DNA from: Bacteroidales bacterium UBA4772
GTDB lineage: Bacteria > Bacteroidota > Bacteroidia > Bacteroidales > VadinHA17
DNA: 64,000 nucleotides
Assembly (NCBI GenBank): GCA_002403305.1
Contig: DHHM01000001.1
Span: 1-64,000, forward strand
Direction of reading: 5' to 3'
Under the pieces are notes generated by a model. That model had not been told where the DNA came from. It searched no databases and was given only the letters and a program-made list of their open reading frames with translations. A program made the position numbers and the translations under genes. Numbering within the stretch: the stretch's first letter is position 1; the number at the start of each line of letters is the position of its first letter. Shown here piece after piece: positions 25,941 through 34,578 of this stretch.

Positions 25941-27367
25941 ACCTTCAGCTTTTTCTCTATTTCCAAAATCTGGTTCCTGAAATGACGGTCAGTGTCTATA
26001 AGGTTGTTGACGGTCTTGCAGGCATGCAACACGGTGGCGTGGTCCTTGCCACCGATGGATGAACCAATGCTGGCCAGTGACGCCTTGGTGAGACTCTTGG
26101 AAAAGTACATCGACACCTGCCTGGCCTGAACAATCTCCCTCTTGCGCGTCTTGCCCTGCATCAGATCAACGGGAATCTTGTAATACTCGCATACAACCTT
26201 CTGTATGTAATCAATGGTTATCTCCCTGCGCTGGGTGTTGACGAGCCTGTCAACCATCTGGCGCGCCAGCTCCAGCGTCACCTCCTTGCGGTTGAGGGTC
26301 GACTGGGCATAGAGCGATATAAGGCCTGACTCAAGCTCCCTGATGTTCGATGATATGTTCTCGGCAAGGAACTCAAAGATCTCATCGGGCAGCTCAATGC
26401 CGTCATTGTAGGCCTTCTTGCGGAGTATGGCCAGCCTGGTCTCGTAGTCGGGCTTCTGCAGGTCAGCAAGCAGACCCCACTTGAAACGCGACAACAGGCG
26501 CTGCTCCATACCCTGCAACTCTACCGGAGGCTTGTCACAGGTGAGTATGAGCTGCTTGCCCGACTGATGCAGATGGTTGAAGATGTGAAAGAAAGTATCC
26601 TGTGTCTTCTCCTTGCCGGCAAACTCATGAACGTCGTCAATGATCAGAACGTCAATCATCTGGTAGAAATGGAGAAAATCATTCTTGTTGTTGTTCCTTA
26701 TTGATTCAACAAACTGTGTCTGAAATTTGTTGGCGTTCACATAAAGCACAGTCTTGTCCGGAAACTTCTCCTTAACCAGAATGCCTATGGCCTGCACAAG
26801 GTGCGTCTTTCCAAGCCCTGAGTCACCGTAGATCATCAGCGGGTTGAAGGCTGTGCCGCCCGGATTGTTCCCGACAGCTATACCTGCCGACCGGGCAAGA
26901 CGGTTGCATTCACCCTCTATAAAATTTGCAAATGAGTAGTCGGGATTGAGCCTGGGATCAAAATGTAGCTTCTTGATGCCCGGGATAATAAAAGGATTGC
27001 GTATGGCAGGCTGCGCAGCCTCAAACGGTACCTGCATGGGCTTGTTGTGCAGATCACTCTTGTTCCTTGAAGGATACCGCACGGTGTAAGGCTTGCCGTT
27101 GGCATACCCCGCGTTCTCCATAATGATGTTGTACTCAAGCTTGGCATCATTGCCTATCTCACGCCTTAGAGTCTTGCGGAGAATGTCAATGTATTGCTCT
27201 TCGAGATATTCATAGAAAAACGGACTGGGCACCTGTATTGTCAGTATGTTCTTTTCGAGCCTGAGTGGAACGATAGGCTCAAACCATGTCTTGAAACTGG
27301 CCGAAGGAATTATGTCACGAATAATTTCCAGACAATTGTTCCAAACCTCATCGTGTGACTTATTCAT
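25937..27367 (-). CDS. dnaA: Chromosomal replication initiator DnaA
   Basis: Binds DnaA boxes and melts oriC. All four domains are visible: the N-terminal helicase-interacting domain (WNNCLEIIRDIIPSASFKTWFEP), a short linker, the AAA+ domain with Walker A YGDSGLGKTHLVQA, Walker B VLIIDDVHEFAGKEKTQ and sensor RLLSRFKWGL, and the C-terminal DNA-binding domain with the signature IGGKDHATVLHACKTV. 476 residues. The upstream 324 bp (27368-27691) is AT-rich but shows no cluster of canonical DnaA boxes, so I do not call oriC here. It is followed by an overlapping galK. Confidence 0.98.
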   Translation of the reverse strand: MNKSHDEVWNNCLEIIRDIIPSASFKTWFEPIVPLRLEKNILTIQVPSPFFYEYLEEQYIDILRKTLRREIGNDAKLEYNIIMENAGYANGKPYTVRYPSRNKSDLHNKPMQVPFEAAQPAIRNPFIIPGIKKLHFDPRLNPDYSFANFIEGECNRLARSAGIAVGNNPGGTAFNPLMIYGDSGLGKTHLVQAIGILVKEKFPDKTVLYVNANKFQTQFVESIRNNNKNDFLHFYQMIDVLIIDDVHEFAGKEKTQDTFFHIFNHLHQSGKQLILTCDKPPVELQGMEQRLLSRFKWGLLADLQKPDYETRLAILRKKAYNDGIELPDEIFEFLAENISSNIRELESGLISLYAQSTLNRKEVTLELARQMVDRLVNTQRREITIDYIQKVVCEYYKIPVDLMQGKTRKREIVQARQVSMYFSKSLTKASLASIGSSIGGKDHATVLHACKTVNNLIDTDRHFRNQILEIEKKLKV

Positions 27368-27691
27368 TAAGATTGAAATTAAAAAAGATTTTTCCCTGTT
27401 TCAGGTGACGAAACCTGTGACAATATTTGTAAAAAAAAAAGGTAAAAAAAAATTTTTTTTCTCTTGACTTTTACATTTATTCTTTATGGTAATGAACATC
27501 AGGTCCTTATATCCGTAAAGAAAATTCAAAAAAAATAATGTACTGTTAATCAGTATTATACGAGGAAGGGTATGTCTCCCAACGACTTAAAAGAAGAGGA
27601 TATTTCTGTCTTTATATTTATTCGGAAACTATTTCCCGTAAATATTCCTGTAACGGGATGATTCAATAATGTTTAACACTTTTCGGACATT
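27368..27691. other. AT-rich intergenic region upstream of dnaA
   Basis: The dnaA leader and promoter must lie here. It contains an inverted repeat CAGGT-N6-ACCTG at 27402-27417, close to the dnaA start, and homopolymer runs A10 and A9T8 at about 27431-27460 that could act as a bendable or easily melted segment. A 29-codon plus-strand open frame (27572-27661) is preceded by AGGAAGG. I found no TTATCCACA-type boxes, no TAnnTTTG box for dnaA, and no RNA gene. Confidence 0.5.
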
Positions 27692-28633
27692 TCATTCGCT
27701 CTTTTTGCCAAAAAGGGAGAAGTGGACATATTTGGCGGGATTGTTCCTCATATCCTGGAGCAAAAGATCGAGACTGCTGAGAGTGTTATTGAGATTCGTA
27801 TAAAGAGAGTCGTCTTTCATCAACTTTCCCGCCGAACCCTCTCCCTTACTTATTCCTTTTGCCAGTGCATCGAGGCTGACAAGTGACGACTTGAGGGAAG
27901 TGAGCGTCGATTCAAGGTCTGCCGATGCAAAAGCCTCTGAGATCAACTCCAGGTTCTTCATCGTCGAATCAAGTGATGAGCTGTTTGCTGACATCATTGC
28001 CGTAAAGACCCTGAGATCTTCTATCGACGCCATGAGAGCATCCTTCTTGCTGTCGGTAATCTCCTCAAGGCCGTCAGTAAGGCCGTTAATATTGGAAACA
28101 GTCGACCTGATGCCGGCCGCAAACTCTGGCGTGAATATCGCATTAACCGATGAGATGACCGAATCAAGTTTGATGATCATTTCCGCAAGGTTATCCTCTA
28201 CAGGGGCCAGCACCTCGCTGAGCCTCTCCGTAATGGGAGTCGCCACATAGCCGTCCAGGGTGTCGTGATTGTGACACATCTCGCTGCTCTGCCCCATGCG
28301 CAGTATGATCTTCATGCCTGCAATCAGGGTCGCTGTTGTAATCTCAGCCCTGGTATCAGCAGGGACATTGAAGTGCTTGTCGACGGACAGAGATACCAGT
28401 ATCCGTCCGGAACCGTCGTTTATCAGCCTGATGTCCTGCACAACACCTGCCTGGTAGCCGTTTATCTCAACCGGATTCGACTCCGTCAGTCCGGCAATGT
28501 TGCCGTATACTACATGGTAGGTGTCAGTGCTTGTAAAGAGGGCAGTGCCCTTAAGGAAACTGAAAAGGAGTATGAATGCAACAATGGTGATAAGCGCTAC
28601 AACTCCTACTTTAACCTCGTGTGATATCTTCAT
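27692..28633 (-). CDS. MlaD-family (MCE) protein
   Basis: Single-pass membrane protein with one MCE domain, the periplasmic lipid-binding subunit type of Mla-like ABC lipid transporters. The chosen start MKISHEVKVGVVALITIVAF opens a transmembrane segment at residues 9-31; the MCE domain follows (YHVVYGNIAGLTESNPVEING, VSLSVDKHFNVPADTRAEI, IAGMKIIL). The rest (about 130-313) is helical and probably coiled-coil, with many Ser/Asp/Leu heptads. It lies 4 bp downstream of the amidase gene on the same strand, a pairing often seen in Bacteroidota. The MlaE and MlaF partners are not in the window. Confidence 0.9.
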   Translation of the reverse strand: MKISHEVKVGVVALITIVAFILLFSFLKGTALFTSTDTYHVVYGNIAGLTESNPVEINGYQAGVVQDIRLINDGSGRILVSLSVDKHFNVPADTRAEITTATLIAGMKIILRMGQSSEMCHNHDTLDGYVATPITERLSEVLAPVEDNLAEMIIKLDSVISSVNAIFTPEFAAGIRSTVSNINGLTDGLEEITDSKKDALMASIEDLRVFTAMMSANSSSLDSTMKNLELISEAFASADLESTLTSLKSSLVSLDALAKGISKGEGSAGKLMKDDSLYTNLNNTLSSLDLLLQDMRNNPAKYVHFSLFGKKSE

Positions 28634-28637
28634 TCCG

Positions 28638-29951
28638 TTATTCTGTTTTTTTTGCCTGTATGGCCTCCCTGAGAGGCATGATCCTGCCGTTCCTGACAGC
28701 AATGACAAACGCGTCGGGGAACCTTAATGTAAGAATCCGCCGGTACTGCAGGGCGTCATTATAAACGGGGAATCTGCCCGCAGCGTATTTGGTCAGCTCC
28801 CCTTCCTTTATCCTGGTCACAGTTTCGATGTTCTTGAGCATATCCCTGCTCAACTCCCTGTCACCGGGCATGGCGGCTATCTGAACCATAAAGAAAATTT
28901 CATCAGCGGCGGAGGCATCTGACACGCCTGTCGTTCCGGTTGAAGTCCCGGCTGGCTTCTGCCCTGCAACTTCTGAAGGTTCTCTTGCCATCATTGTTTC
29001 AACCCTGGCTTCGCTTCCTGATGAATCCGGTGCATCGCTCTTTATGTCGCCTGCTGTAACCCCGGCATCTCCTGCGCTGACGCTGCCACTGACGGCTTCC
29101 GGCACTGCCACGGTGCGTTCAGAGTTATCTATCCTGATCCCTGAACGGCTGTCAATCGACTGCTTGTAATCCCTGAATGCCCTGAAAATAGCCGAGGCGA
29201 GGTAATCCTGTCCCAGTTCTGACATAAGAAACTTCTCCTCCTCGGGATTGCTGACATACCCTAATTCAACCAGTACTGAGGGCATGGTGGTCCGCCACAA
29301 AACGAGGAATCCTGCCTGTCTTACCCCCCTGTCCTTCCTGCCTACTCTATCCTTGAACTGTTGCTGTATCAGGGAAGCAAACTCAGTGCTCTGTTTCAGA
29401 TAGGTATTTTGCATCAGCGAGAAGATTATGAAAGACTCTACCGAGTTGGGGTCATAACCTTCGTACTTGGTCTCATAATTTTCTTCAAAAGTGATTACGG
29501 AGTTCTCCTTCATAGCAACACGGAGGTTTGCTTCGTCCATGGTCTGTCCCAGAACATACGTTTCGGCGCCAGCCACCCGTCTGTCAGACCACCAGTTTGA
29601 ATGTATCGAAATGAAAATATCGGCCTTGTGCCTGTTCGCTACATCTGCTCTCTCATCAAGCCCCGGGTAGGTGTCATTAATACGGGTATAAATAACTTTC
29701 ACATCCTTAAGATATTCACTTATATATTTCCCCGTTTTGAGAGCTACAGCAAGATTAATATCCTTCTCCCTTGCCTTTGCTCCGTGGGTGCCTGGATCCC
29801 TTCCGCCGTGACCGGCATCAATTACCACCACCCATTCTTTTTCCTCCGCTACCGGCTGCGACCATGCTGTGAGTGGCATGGTAATTGACGCCATCACCAG
29901 GAGACTTGTCAGAATATCTTTTAACCCTCTTATTTTGGTATTCTGCCGCAT
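28638..29951 (-). CDS. N-acetylmuramoyl-L-alanine amidase with SPOR-like tail
   Basis: Zinc-dependent Amidase_3 that cleaves the stem peptide from peptidoglycan. The start at MRQNTKIRGLKDILTSLLVM gives a signal peptide; upstream in-frame Mets run into the lptD promoter region. Metal and catalytic segments are VVVIDAGHGGRDPGTHGAK (His), SIHSNWW (His) and VLVELGYVSNPEEEKFL (catalytic Glu). After the catalytic domain (about 40-270) comes a Ser/Gly/Ala-rich linker (about 280-350) and a C-terminal domain starting FFMVQIAAMPGDRELS, which looks like a SPOR peptidoglycan-binding domain. AmiC-type septum splitting is likely. It is divergent from lptD with 37-46 bp between starts. Confidence 0.92.
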   Translation of the reverse strand: MRQNTKIRGLKDILTSLLVMASITMPLTAWSQPVAEEKEWVVVIDAGHGGRDPGTHGAKAREKDINLAVALKTGKYISEYLKDVKVIYTRINDTYPGLDERADVANRHKADIFISIHSNWWSDRRVAGAETYVLGQTMDEANLRVAMKENSVITFEENYETKYEGYDPNSVESFIIFSLMQNTYLKQSTEFASLIQQQFKDRVGRKDRGVRQAGFLVLWRTTMPSVLVELGYVSNPEEEKFLMSELGQDYLASAIFRAFRDYKQSIDSRSGIRIDNSERTVAVPEAVSGSVSAGDAGVTAGDIKSDAPDSSGSEARVETMMAREPSEVAGQKPAGTSTGTTGVSDASAADEIFFMVQIAAMPGDRELSRDMLKNIETVTRIKEGELTKYAAGRFPVYNDALQYRRILTLRFPDAFVIAVRNGRIMPLREAIQAKKTE

Positions 29952-29972
29952 TACAGCCTTGAGAATTTTAAT

Positions 29973-29980
29973 TAGTTTTG
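29973..29980 (+). promoter_or_regulatory. Candidate -7 promoter box of lptD
   Basis: TAGTTTTG, a TAnnTTTG match, lies just before two possible ATG starts (29989 and 29998). The short distance favours the second ATG, unless the transcript is leaderless. Confidence 0.4.
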
Positions 29981-29997
29981 TCGCTGGCATGTCAAAG

Positions 29998-32844
29998 ATG
30001 CACATCAACAACGCAAAAATAGCATTTAACTTGCATTTTCACGCATCCGGATTGTTTGTGGCAATTTTCATGCCGCTTCTCTTCTCCACGGTACTCAGTG
30101 CCCAGGACCCGGTGAGGGCCGGCGTCAGGGAGGTTCAGTTGCCGGACACGCTCACCGCTGTCATGCCGGACACGCTCACCGCTGTCATGCCCGATTCCCT
30201 CTCCGGAGCTAAACCTGACTCCCTCCCGTTTCCCACCCTGGAGACGCTTAACGACCCCAATGCAGAACCTGATTCGCTCTACGCGGGAGTTTATTTATCC
30301 CAACCAGATACTGCAGGGACGAAACTACCCCTGACAATTTCCTCCGATGCCGTCGATAAGACAATTGTCTATAATGCTGACGGCTATATGAAAACCGACC
30401 TGAGAACCAAGCTGGTAAGCCTGGTTGAGAATGCCAAAGTCACCTATGGTACCATAGAGCTTACTGCTGACTCTATCGTACTGGACATGGAGACAGGTTC
30501 TGTCTATGCTACAGGAAGAATCGATTCCACGGGCCAGATGGTTGGCAAACCGGTTTACAAGGATAAGTCGGAAGAGTTTGAGTCAAGGGAGATCACCTAT
30601 AATTTCAAGTCGCAGAAGGGTGTCATCAGGAACGTCACCACGGAGCAGGAGGGAGGCTTTCTGCAGAGCCTGAAAACAAAGAGGCATGAAGACGGCACCC
30701 TTCATGTAAACAGGAGCAAGTTCACAACCTGTGACGCCGAGGAGCCCCACTTCTATCTCTCCCTGCCCAAAGCAAAGGTCTATCCAGGCGAAAAGATCGT
30801 CTCCGGCCCGGCCTATATGGTCGTGGCTGACATCCCCCTGCCGCTCATCCTGCCTTTTGGATTCTTCCCGGTACAGAAGAAACGGGCATCAGGGATTATT
30901 ATGCCCAGGTACGGTCAGGAGGCTCGCAGGGGTTATCACCTTTCCAACGGCGGTTACTATTTTGCCCTGAACGATTACTTCGATCTGAAGCTTACGGGCA
31001 CCGTTTACACCAACGGCACCTGGCTGGCAGATGCAGCCACCTCGTACCGGCTGCGATACAGGTTCTCAGGCTCATTCGGATTCAGCTATGCCAACAACGT
31101 CACAAGTTACAAGGGCATGCCCGACTACGGCAAGAGCTCCAACTACCGCATCAGCTGGACACATTCGCAGGATGCCAAGGCCAGTCCCGGTTCACGCTTC
31201 TCGGCAAGCGTCAACATGAGCTCCAGCGGTTATGACAAGGACAACAGCTATGATGTGACAGACCACGTTACCACCACCAGGCAGTCAAGTGTAAGTTATT
31301 CGCGCTCATGGGCAGGTACCCCCTTCAGCTTTGCCACCAGCCTGAACCAGTCGCAGAACGTGCAGAACAAGACAATGATGCTGAACCTTCCCAAAGCGAG
31401 CCTGACCGTTGCCCGTATCTATCCCCTGAAACCAAAAAAGCCTGCTGTCAAACAGCGCTGGTATCACGACCTGACAACGCAGTACACTGCCTCACTCGAC
31501 AATAAGATCGACACCTATGACAGTCTCTTCTTTACCAGCGCAATGTGGCGGGGGATGAAAAACGGGTTCAAGCATGAGATTCCGCTAAGCCTCCAGATAA
31601 GGCCCTTCAATAATTTTTCTATCTCACCCTCACTGCGCTATTCCGGCGTGCTCTACACACAGAAGATCGAAAAGCGATGGGTGCCCGACTTCTATGACGA
31701 GTCCCGCAACAAGATCGTGCCCTCCGTTGTCAATGATACGGTCAGGGGCCTTACCTACGGACATGCCCTTGTGCCTGCAATAAGCGCCTCATTTAACCCG
31801 CAGCTTTACGGAAACTTCCAGTTTACCGGGAAGGGATCGAGGATAGAAACCATCAGGCATGTGATGAAGCCCTCGGTGGGATTCTCCTATTCCCCGGAGA
31901 CCGACAGGCTGTCGAGCGACATGTACCGGACCGTTCAGTATGATACCCTCGGCAATACACGTGAATATTCAATCTACGAGGGAGGTCTTTTCGGAACACC
32001 CTCATCGGGAAGGCGCTCGGGCTCGGTCACCTTCAGCCTTACAAACCTCCTTGAGGCCAAGGTCTATGCCAGGAATGACACGACGGGCAAACCTAAGAAG
32101 ATCAAGTTGATAGAGAGCCTCTCACTGAATACATCATATAATATATTTGCAGATTCCCTGCACTGGTCGCCGGTGAGCATGTCATTCCGTACTACCCTTG
32201 CTCAGAATATCAACATCCAGGCAAGCAGCAGCTTCAATCTCTATGGCATCAATGAACAGGGCGGGGCTGTGAAGGAGCTTGCCATTGTTCAGGGTCGTGG
32301 GCCGGCAAGGATGACAAGCCTCAACATGAGTGTCGACTTCGACCTGGGACGCCTGCTCAGGGGTAATGAGAGCGGCAGGCAGCAGAGCTCTGCAACCGCG
32401 AGTTCTCAGGGAATGGGCAGAGCTCAGGGGGGCATGCAGACGGAAGGAACGGGGTCGCAGAGTAACCTGCCGCTTGCAGGCAGCAGCTATGATGAGTACG
32501 GATACGTGAAGTTCGATGTGCCATGGTCACTCAGGATGGCATATAACTTCAGCTACAGCAAGCCCGGGCTGCGCACCAACATATCACAGACCTTCACTAT
32601 GTCAGGCGATCTCAGACTCACCCCGAAGATGGCCATCACCTACAATACCGGTTTCGACTTCAAGCAGAAGGAGATCACCATGACCAGGGTAGGTATCTCA
32701 CGCGACCTGCACTGCTGGGAGATGAGCTTCTCATGGATACCCACGGGATATATGAAAAGCTGGAACTTCACCATCAGGGCCAAATCAAGCATGCTTCAGG
32801 ATCTCAAGTACGAAAGACGCAAGGATTACCATGAAAATTACTAA
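29998..32844 (+). CDS. lptD: LPS-assembly outer-membrane protein LptD family
   Basis: Outer-membrane barrel that inserts LPS into the outer leaflet, with LptE. The start chosen (MHINNAKIAF...) gives a signal peptide ending SAQ near residue 35; ATG 29989 is three codons longer. Residues about 100-260 form an OstA/LptA-like jellyroll (YGTIELTADSIVLDMETGSV, SREITYNFKSQKGVIRNV, FTTCDAEEPHFYLSLPKAKV), followed by the barrel (IPLPLILPFGFFP, GIIMPRYGQE) to the end. A 24-bp direct repeat at 30142-30189 encodes DTLTAVMP twice in a Pro/Asp-rich stretch just after the signal. A low-complexity Gln/Gly/Ser loop lies near residues 820-860. Assigned with the Bacteroidota putative LptD group. Confidence 0.88.
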   Translation: MHINNAKIAFNLHFHASGLFVAIFMPLLFSTVLSAQDPVRAGVREVQLPDTLTAVMPDTLTAVMPDSLSGAKPDSLPFPTLETLNDPNAEPDSLYAGVYLSQPDTAGTKLPLTISSDAVDKTIVYNADGYMKTDLRTKLVSLVENAKVTYGTIELTADSIVLDMETGSVYATGRIDSTGQMVGKPVYKDKSEEFESREITYNFKSQKGVIRNVTTEQEGGFLQSLKTKRHEDGTLHVNRSKFTTCDAEEPHFYLSLPKAKVYPGEKIVSGPAYMVVADIPLPLILPFGFFPVQKKRASGIIMPRYGQEARRGYHLSNGGYYFALNDYFDLKLTGTVYTNGTWLADAATSYRLRYRFSGSFGFSYANNVTSYKGMPDYGKSSNYRISWTHSQDAKASPGSRFSASVNMSSSGYDKDNSYDVTDHVTTTRQSSVSYSRSWAGTPFSFATSLNQSQNVQNKTMMLNLPKASLTVARIYPLKPKKPAVKQRWYHDLTTQYTASLDNKIDTYDSLFFTSAMWRGMKNGFKHEIPLSLQIRPFNNFSISPSLRYSGVLYTQKIEKRWVPDFYDESRNKIVPSVVNDTVRGLTYGHALVPAISASFNPQLYGNFQFTGKGSRIETIRHVMKPSVGFSYSPETDRLSSDMYRTVQYDTLGNTREYSIYEGGLFGTPSSGRRSGSVTFSLTNLLEAKVYARNDTTGKPKKIKLIESLSLNTSYNIFADSLHWSPVSMSFRTTLAQNINIQASSSFNLYGINEQGGAVKELAIVQGRGPARMTSLNMSVDFDLGRLLRGNESGRQQSSATASSQGMGRAQGGMQTEGTGSQSNLPLAGSSYDEYGYVKFDVPWSLRMAYNFSYSKPGLRTNISQTFTMSGDLRLTPKMAITYNTGFDFKQKEITMTRVGISRDLHCWEMSFSWIPTGYMKSWNFTIRAKSSMLQDLKYERRKDYHENY
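30142..30189 (+). repeat. 24-bp direct repeat in lptD
   Basis: Two identical adjacent 24-bp units encode DTLTAVMP twice, followed by related DSLSGAKP. They lie in the linker after the signal peptide. Confidence 0.8.
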
Positions 32845-32863
32845 CGAACAAAAAATATCAGGT

Positions 32864-33241
32864 ATGAAAAGAATCATCAGCACAACGGCTGCCCCGGGTG
32901 CCATTGGTCCCTACAGCCAGGCCGTAGAGGCCAACGGGACACTTTACATTTCGGGACAGGTGGCTATTGACCCGGTAACGGGTAAGATGGTCGATGGAGG
33001 CATAACAGAACAGACCACCAGGGTGCTGCAGAATATAAAAGCCATACTGCTTGCCGCAGGATATACCCTCGACGATGTGGTGAAATCAACCTGCCTGCTC
33101 TCCGACATGTCAGACTTCAAGGCAATGAATGAGGTATACGCAAAGTACTATACCTCCGACCAGCCTGCAAGGGCAGCATTTGCCGTCAGGGGACTGCCGC
33201 TGGGTGCTCTCATAGAGATAGAAACGGTGGCCGTCAGATAA
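32864..33241 (+). CDS. ridA: RidA family enamine/imine deaminase
   Basis: Hydrolyses reactive enamine/imine intermediates from PLP enzymes such as threonine dehydratase. The protein MKRIISTTAAPGAIGPYSQAV contains the family opening; LYISGQVAIDPVTGKMV, VVKSTCLLSDMSDF and PARAAFAVRGLPLGALIEIE (with the key Arg and Glu) complete the fold. From the chosen ATG it is 125 residues, the normal size; an upstream ATG at 32831 would overlap lptD by 14 bp and add eleven unconserved residues. Downstream is a strong hairpin. It may be cotranscribed with lptD. Confidence 0.96.
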   Translation: MKRIISTTAAPGAIGPYSQAVEANGTLYISGQVAIDPVTGKMVDGGITEQTTRVLQNIKAILLAAGYTLDDVVKSTCLLSDMSDFKAMNEVYAKYYTSDQPARAAFAVRGLPLGALIEIETVAVR

Positions 33242-33306
33242 TAAAGGTAACGCCGGGCTTCAGACCCCCGATACCCGGATATAAGATAGACTGGCATACA
33301 TAGCAC

Positions 33307-33332
33307 AAGCGGCGGGTCTAAACCCGCCGCTT
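33307..33332. terminator. Perfect 11-bp hairpin between ridA and rplI
   Basis: AAGCGGCGGGT and ACCCGCCGCTT pair perfectly around a 4-nt loop between two convergent genes. There is no long T-tract on either side, so a bidirectional but not classical intrinsic terminator is the most likely role. Confidence 0.6.
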
Positions 33333-33359
33333 CCTGCATATCAATATGGTTGTTGGTGC

Positions 33360-33806
33360 TTATTCAGCTATGACTTCAAAGTCGATGTCAACTTTGACAT
33401 TGCGGTGCAGCTTGATAACAGCCTTGTAATTGCCAATCTCCTTGATCGCCTCCTCGCCGAGCAGTATATTCTTCCGGTCAATATCAAACCCCTTCTCCTT
33501 AAGCGCTTCCGCCAGCTGGATGGTGTTTACCGATCCGAATATCTTCCCTGCTGAGCTTACCTTGGCTCCAAGAACCAGCTTGACCTCAGCAAGCTTGCCG
33601 GCAAGCGCCTCAGCTTCATTCTTAATCTGTTCCTCCTTGTGTGCCCTCTGCTTCAGATTCTCATTGTGAATCTTTACGGCAGAGTCAGTTGCCTGAATGG
33701 CGTATCCTTTGGGTATCAGGTAGTTCCTTGCATAGCCCGTCTTTACCGTTATGATATCGTTCTTCAGACCGAGCTTATCCATATCCTGTGTAAGAATTAT
33801 CTTCAT
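33360..33806 (-). CDS. rplI: 50S ribosomal protein bL9
   Basis: Large-subunit protein bridging L1 and 23S rRNA. The start MKIILTQDMDKLGLKNDIITVK and GYARNYLIPKGYAIQAT are the bL9 N-domain; a long connecting helix (NLKQRAHKEEQIKNEAEALA) and the C-domain (FGSVNTIQLAEALKEKG) follow. 148 residues, full length. Last gene of the rpsF-rpsR-rplI operon, 13 bp after rpsR. Confidence 0.98.
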   Translation of the reverse strand: MKIILTQDMDKLGLKNDIITVKTGYARNYLIPKGYAIQATDSAVKIHNENLKQRAHKEEQIKNEAEALAGKLAEVKLVLGAKVSSAGKIFGSVNTIQLAEALKEKGFDIDRKNILLGEEAIKEIGNYKAVIKLHRNVKVDIDFEVIAE

Positions 33807-33819
33807 CTCTCTTCCTCCT

Positions 33820-34089
33820 TTACTTTAACAGGTCAGCAACATAAGGCAGCAGGGCAAGATGCCGTGCACGCTTGATGGCCGTGGCCACTCTCCTCTGATA
33901 CTTAAGCGACGTACCGGTGATACGGCGCGGGAGGATCTTACCCTGTTCGTTGAGAAATTTCTTCAGGAACTCGGGATCCTTATAGTCAATGTACTTGATC
34001 TTGTTCTTCTTGAACCTGCAGTATTTCTTCTTCTTGATCTCTACTGTAGGCGGTGTCAGGTACCTGATCTCTGAATTGTTCTGTGCCAT
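33820..34089 (-). CDS. rpsR: 30S ribosomal protein bS18
   Basis: Small-subunit protein that pairs with bS6. KKKYCRFKKNKIKYIDYKD and LKKFLNEQGKILPRRITGTS then RRVATAIKRARHLALLPYV are diagnostic. 89 residues. The single Cys in KYCRF is retained where some bS18 carry a zinc site. It lies between rpsF (2 bp upstream) and rplI. Confidence 0.98.
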   Translation of the reverse strand: MAQNNSEIRYLTPPTVEIKKKKYCRFKKNKIKYIDYKDPEFLKKFLNEQGKILPRRITGTSLKYQRRVATAIKRARHLALLPYVADLLK

Positions 34090-34091
34090 CT

Positions 34092-34445
34092 CTATTCCTC
34101 CGTAACTTTTTCGGTTTCTTTCATTCTTCTCTTCTTCCCGGCATACTCAATGGCATGCTTGTCCATACGGAAGGTCAGGAAGCGGATGATCCTCTCATCC
34201 CTCCTGTACTGCACTTCTAATTTCTCTATTAACTCACCAGGCCCCCGGAACTCGATCAGGTAATAAAAACCTGTCGACTTCTTCTGAATGGGATAGGCAA
34301 GCTTCTTCAGACCCCAGTTCTCTTCATGAACGATATCACCTTCGTTGTCGGTGATGATCTTCTTGAATTTCTGAACCGCTTCCTTCATCTGATTCTCAGA
34401 CAAAACGGGAGTTGCAATGAAAACGGTTTCGTACTGATTCAACAT
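34092..34445 (-). CDS. rpsF: 30S ribosomal protein bS6
   Basis: Small-subunit protein, first gene of the rpsF-rpsR-rplI operon. The sequence MLNQYETVFIATPVLSENQM, NEGDIVHEENWGLKKLAYPI and GFYYLIEFRGPGELIEKLE are typical; the C-terminal tail is Lys/Glu rich. 117 residues. No ssb gene lies in the operon, as is usual for Bacteroidota. In several phyla the S6:S18 complex binds its own leader; the 40-nt leader here is short and I cannot identify such a structure. Confidence 0.98.
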   Translation of the reverse strand: MLNQYETVFIATPVLSENQMKEAVQKFKKIITDNEGDIVHEENWGLKKLAYPIQKKSTGFYYLIEFRGPGELIEKLEVQYRRDERIIRFLTFRMDKHAIEYAGKKRRMKETEKVTEE

Positions 34446-34484
34446 CTCTTTTTTGGTTTATAATGGTGTTAATAAATTGGGTTG

Positions 34485-34492
34485 CAAAAGTA
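34485..34492 (-). promoter_or_regulatory. Candidate -7 promoter box of the rpsF operon
   Basis: TACTTTTG on the minus strand matches TAnnTTTG, 39 bp before the rpsF start, inside the region divergent to dnaX. Confidence 0.5.
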
Positions 34493-34535
34493 AGACAATA
34501 AATCTTAAAAAAAAATATTCGCGCAACTATTTCCT

Positions 34536-34543
34536 TATATTTG
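34536..34543 (+). promoter_or_regulatory. Candidate -7 promoter box of dnaX
   Basis: TATATTTG matches TAnnTTTG, 35 bp before the dnaX ATG. It lies within the longest open frame upstream of dnaX, supporting the shorter start. Confidence 0.5.
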
Positions 34544-34578
34544 TGACTGATAAACCAGACAGACTGCTGATACCCGCT

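Noticed and set aside
27368..27691. oriC next to dnaA
   Set aside because: The region is AT-rich, but I found no cluster of TTATCCACA-like boxes. GC-skew and box counting over the whole chromosome would be needed to decide.
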